Below are positions 63,125 through 64,000 of a stretch of 64,000 bases of DNA, piece after piece. The notes under the pieces were generated by a model. It was not told the origin of the DNA. It made no database searches and saw nothing but the letters and a program-made list of their open reading frames with translations. Made by a program: the position numbers and the translations under genes. Source of the stretch: Antedon mediterranea (lineage: Eukaryota > Echinodermata > Crinoidea > Comatulida > Antedonidae); assembly GCF_964355755.1 (NCBI RefSeq), contig NC_092678.1:7476922-7540921 (forward strand). The letters are read 5' to 3'. Position 1 is the first letter of the stretch. Each line of letters opens with the position of its first letter.

Positions 63125-63420
63125 AAGAGAGAAACAATGCACTACCTAAGTAGCTCGCGGTGAATGTCCTCTTGTGGACAGTCTTAAGGCCTAGCCTAGG
63201 CTTAGTTTTGTAGGCCTAGCTGGTAAAAAGCAGTGACGTACAAATATGGTATGCTAGCTATAGACCTAGCCTGAAGTTGTCTAGTTGCTGCATTGTCTTT
63301 CTGTGTTTGCCAGAATCTTTTAATACAAATTGGGGGAAACCCGGTATTTTCGCTAAAAAGTTTTGATTCTTCCATTTGTTTTTGGCCTTCACGATCGATC
63401 AAAAGTGGGTGAAGAAGAAA
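63125..63420 (+). repeat. ~300-bp dispersed repeat, copy 2
   Basis: This is the partner of 46430-46730, in the same orientation 16.7 kb away. Blocks are conserved but diverged, with small indels. Confidence 0.6.
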
Positions 63421-64000
63421 AACTAAAATCAATCCGCACTCAATGCATGTTGGACCGCTTTTTTCTATCATGATAGATATGGAAGCATCTTTGAGAGACA
63501 TCTCCAGTTTCTTGATTATCTTCATGTTTGTTTGTAGAAGATGTGTACAAGAAAGCGGCTGTAATCTGGTCCAGGATACTGTACCAAGCTTCTATAGATC
63601 TTTTTTAAGGGTTAATAATGATCATGAACCTTGCCTGCTTGGTCCTTTGTGGTTGTTGAAAATTGCAAACAATATTGTATAAATCACTTTTTCCAACAAC
63701 AATAACATTATTTCCATGGAAAGAGACAAGTGCACATGAGTGTAGACATTAAAAACATGTGCTACAATGGGGGCGCTAGACAAGTTTAATTTGATATCAT
63801 TACACTATTGACATTGGGTGCAACAGTAAAATGTATATAAAATAAAGTGTATAATACATCTTTGTTGGTACACCATAAATCCGATCTCTTTGAAATGACA
63901 TTAGGCCTACAGTATATTTTAGCACCAGAATTTAGAATTACATGACATTCAATAAATCCTTAAAACCATTATGATGATATCTGCTCTTCTGCGTTTGAAG

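Larger units (their letters stand above)
60700..64000. other. Region upstream of gene C
   Basis: No gene is supported. Donor-like sites exist (61837, 62246) and could belong to additional 5' leader exons, but no coding frame joins. The region holds the CRE-like site, two minisatellites and the 63125-63420 dispersed repeat. Confidence 0.4.

Noticed and set aside
1-64000. CRISPR array, bacterial operon or phage features
   Set aside because: The window is clearly eukaryotic; tandem arrays here have no spacers of CRISPR type.

Overview
This is nuclear DNA from an invertebrate animal. It is AT-rich, has intron-split genes with GT..AG junctions, and is crowded with transposon debris and minisatellites. 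A Flamingo/CELSR cadherin gene plus an unusually frequent palindromic word TAGGCCTA make a marine deuterostome, most likely an echinoderm, my best guess. That guess is inference, not proof.

Three protein-coding genes are supported, all on the minus strand and so read right to left. Gene C (about 60.63 to 28.78 kb, at least 16 exons) encodes a roughly 1,045-residue protein. It has an N-terminal coiled coil, a long acidic disordered segment rich in tyrosine motifs, a PH domain, and a full-length (~376 residue) actin-fold domain at the C terminus. I know of no characterised protein with this PH plus actin architecture. Gene B (20.98 to 16.90 kb, 3 exons) encodes a predicted secreted protein of eight cadherin repeats, a Thr/Pro mucin-like repeat and a short Cys-containing coiled coil, with no transmembrane segment. 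Gene A (14.67 kb leftward, running off the left edge) is the N-terminal part of CELSR/Flamingo: signal peptide, pre-cadherin region and nine cadherin repeats. B and A share an intron at the same place and phase inside cadherin repeat 7, so B looks like a diverged, soluble tandem paralog of the CELSR ectodomain.

Layout: 1-10.27 kb is interpreted as the long CELSR intron, holding two Helitron-like 3' ends, SINEs, a 740-bp palindromic MITE with an 8-bp target duplication, a Harbinger-type MITE and a 1.7-kb hAT-like element with an 8-bp duplication. 10.27-14.67 kb is gene A; 14.7-16.9 kb is the B/A spacer; 16.9-21.0 kb is gene B. 21-28.5 kb is intergenic with a LINE 3' fragment, a SINE and two hairpins. 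28.78-60.63 kb is gene C, whose introns hold LINE pieces, MITEs and several unrelated tandem arrays. The most striking array is 53 near-identical copies of a 39-bp unit at 54.70-56.76 kb. 60.7-64 kb is upstream DNA with another ~30-bp minisatellite.

Exon boundaries were placed by hand from splice signals and reading-phase agreement. Phases agree across every junction given.
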